Shown: positions 63,623-64,000 of the stretch, piece after piece | Layout: each line of letters begins with the position of its first letter | Numbering within the stretch: position 1 is the stretch's first letter | DNA from: Chloroflexota bacterium | GTDB taxonomy: Bacteria; Chloroflexota; Anaerolineae; Aggregatilineales; J027 | Direction: 5' to 3' | Assembly: GCA_013112715.1 (NCBI GenBank) | Contig: JABFGB010000009.1 | Span: forward strand, 62,001 to 126,000 | Length of the DNA: 64,000 bases | Program-made: the position numbers and the translations under genes | Notes under the pieces: model-generated | Told to the model about the DNA's origin: nothing | The model's input: only the letters and a program-made list of their open reading frames with translations | Databases searched by the model: none

Positions 63623-64000
63623 CTAGTCCTGTGGTTGCGGAGAATCGGATTCATCCGGCGGGAGGAATTGATGGGTCTCAGAATCATCCAGTGCGGTAAA
63701 ACGCATAAACGCCCGTTCCTGTGCGCTCATTTCGGCGGGATATTCGTTACGATCAGAGGCTTCCATAATCCGATAGCCCTCTTTGATATAGCTGCGTATG
63801 GTGTGTGGGCTGACCCCCATTTCATCGGCGGCAAGGTCAGCGCTCATACCTTCCACTACACAGAGTTGGATGGCTTGACGGATACGGTCGGTTAGTTCGG
63901 GATAGGGCCGCTGCTTTGGTAGAACCAGTGCGTTGACCAGTGATTTGTCTGCTTTGTTTTTGATGACTTTTTCGACGCTGGATGAGATCGCAAAAGAGAC
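63623..64000 (-). CDS. HTH DNA-binding protein, 5' end beyond the window
   Basis: The frame is open from the right edge (64000) to the stop at 63623, 126 codons here. The visible part begins VSFAISSSVEKVIKN, passes ELTDRIRQAIQLCVVEGMSA then LAADEMGVSPHTIRSYIKEG (a LuxR- or sigma-type helix-turn-helix with GVSPHTIRSY as recognition helix), and ends with an acidic Pro-rich tail DESDSPQPQD. The stop lies six bases before the epimerase start, so they are likely in one transcript. Internal starts near 63847-63856 would omit part of the helical domain. Confidence 0.75.
   Translation of the reverse strand, partial: VSFAISSSVEKVIKNKADKSLVNALVLPKQRPYPELTDRIRQAIQLCVVEGMSADLAADEMGVSPHTIRSYIKEGYRIMEASDRNEYPAEMSAQERAFMRFTALDDSETHQFLPPDESDSPQPQD

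Noticed and set aside
1-64000. CRISPR arrays, transposases, integrases or prophage genes
   Set aside because: No regularly spaced repeats, no DDE or recombinase motifs and no phage structural genes are visible on either strand.

Overview
The window is a continuous bacterial chromosome segment with no phage, insertion sequence or CRISPR array that I can see. Gene content suggests a member of the Chloroflexota (Anaerolineae-like). This is an inference from a SpoVS-like protein without sporulation genes nearby, BTAD-type regulators, DUF5668/LiaF-like and SH3/IPT envelope proteins, several sigma-70 factors, fatty-acid-oxidation genes and no recognisable outer-membrane genes. The segment is gene-dense: about 55 protein genes and two tRNA-Ser genes.

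Layout. 1-7.8 kb: a membrane-linked M28 peptidase coupled to a Gld-type ABC exporter operon (ATPase, permease, GldG-like, DUF4340), then an RpoD-like sigma factor and a LiaF-like membrane protein. 7.9-16.9 kb: MFS carrier, two stand-alone receiver proteins, a large class A penicillin-binding protein, a slipin, a HEAT-repeat protein and two small membrane proteins. 16.9-21.2 kb: mfd and pth. 21.3-25.5 kb: a carbohydrate ABC importer (binding protein plus two permeases) with a hairpin after the binding-protein gene, followed by an envelope protein. 25.6-27.7 kb: a SWIM zinc-finger protein and tRNA-Ser(TGA)/tRNA-Ser(GCT). 27.8-33 kb: glpK, then a five-gene minus-strand run (HhH protein, DUF971, unknown, hpt, CCA/poly(A) polymerase family). 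33.3-36.7 kb: an atypical BTAD regulator with a degenerate P-loop, a winged-helix-like protein, and an ECF sigma factor with a membrane partner. 36.8-39.3 kb: dnaA, a 710-base non-coding region (possible origin), and a SpoVS-like gene. 39.3-43.8 kb: PHP phosphoesterase, a single-protein MmeI-like restriction-modification enzyme, a roughly 110-base imperfect palindrome and a NADAR protein. 43.8-56.3 kb: acyl-CoA synthetase, two acyl-CoA dehydrogenases (one with twin operator palindromes), a PaaG-like hydratase/isomerase, a YceD-sigma factor-phosphoesterase-WD40 lipoprotein operon, an HEVGH membrane protein, MgtC and an SH3/IPT protein. 56.5-64 kb: ftsK, GH31 alpha-glucosidase, an NAD-dependent epimerase and the 3' part of an HTH gene.

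Functional links. The sugar importer, GH31 glycosidase and glycerol kinase point to use of oligosaccharides and glycerol. The acyl-CoA genes point to fatty-acid or aromatic acyl-CoA oxidation. The most unusual places are the palindrome between the MmeI-like enzyme and the NADAR protein, the paired ATTTGATTA operators before an acyl-CoA dehydrogenase, the P-loop-less STAND/BTAD regulator, and an envelope domain shared by the PBP and a second surface protein. I did not find one clearly new multi-gene system; the MmeI/palindrome/NADAR locus is the best candidate.
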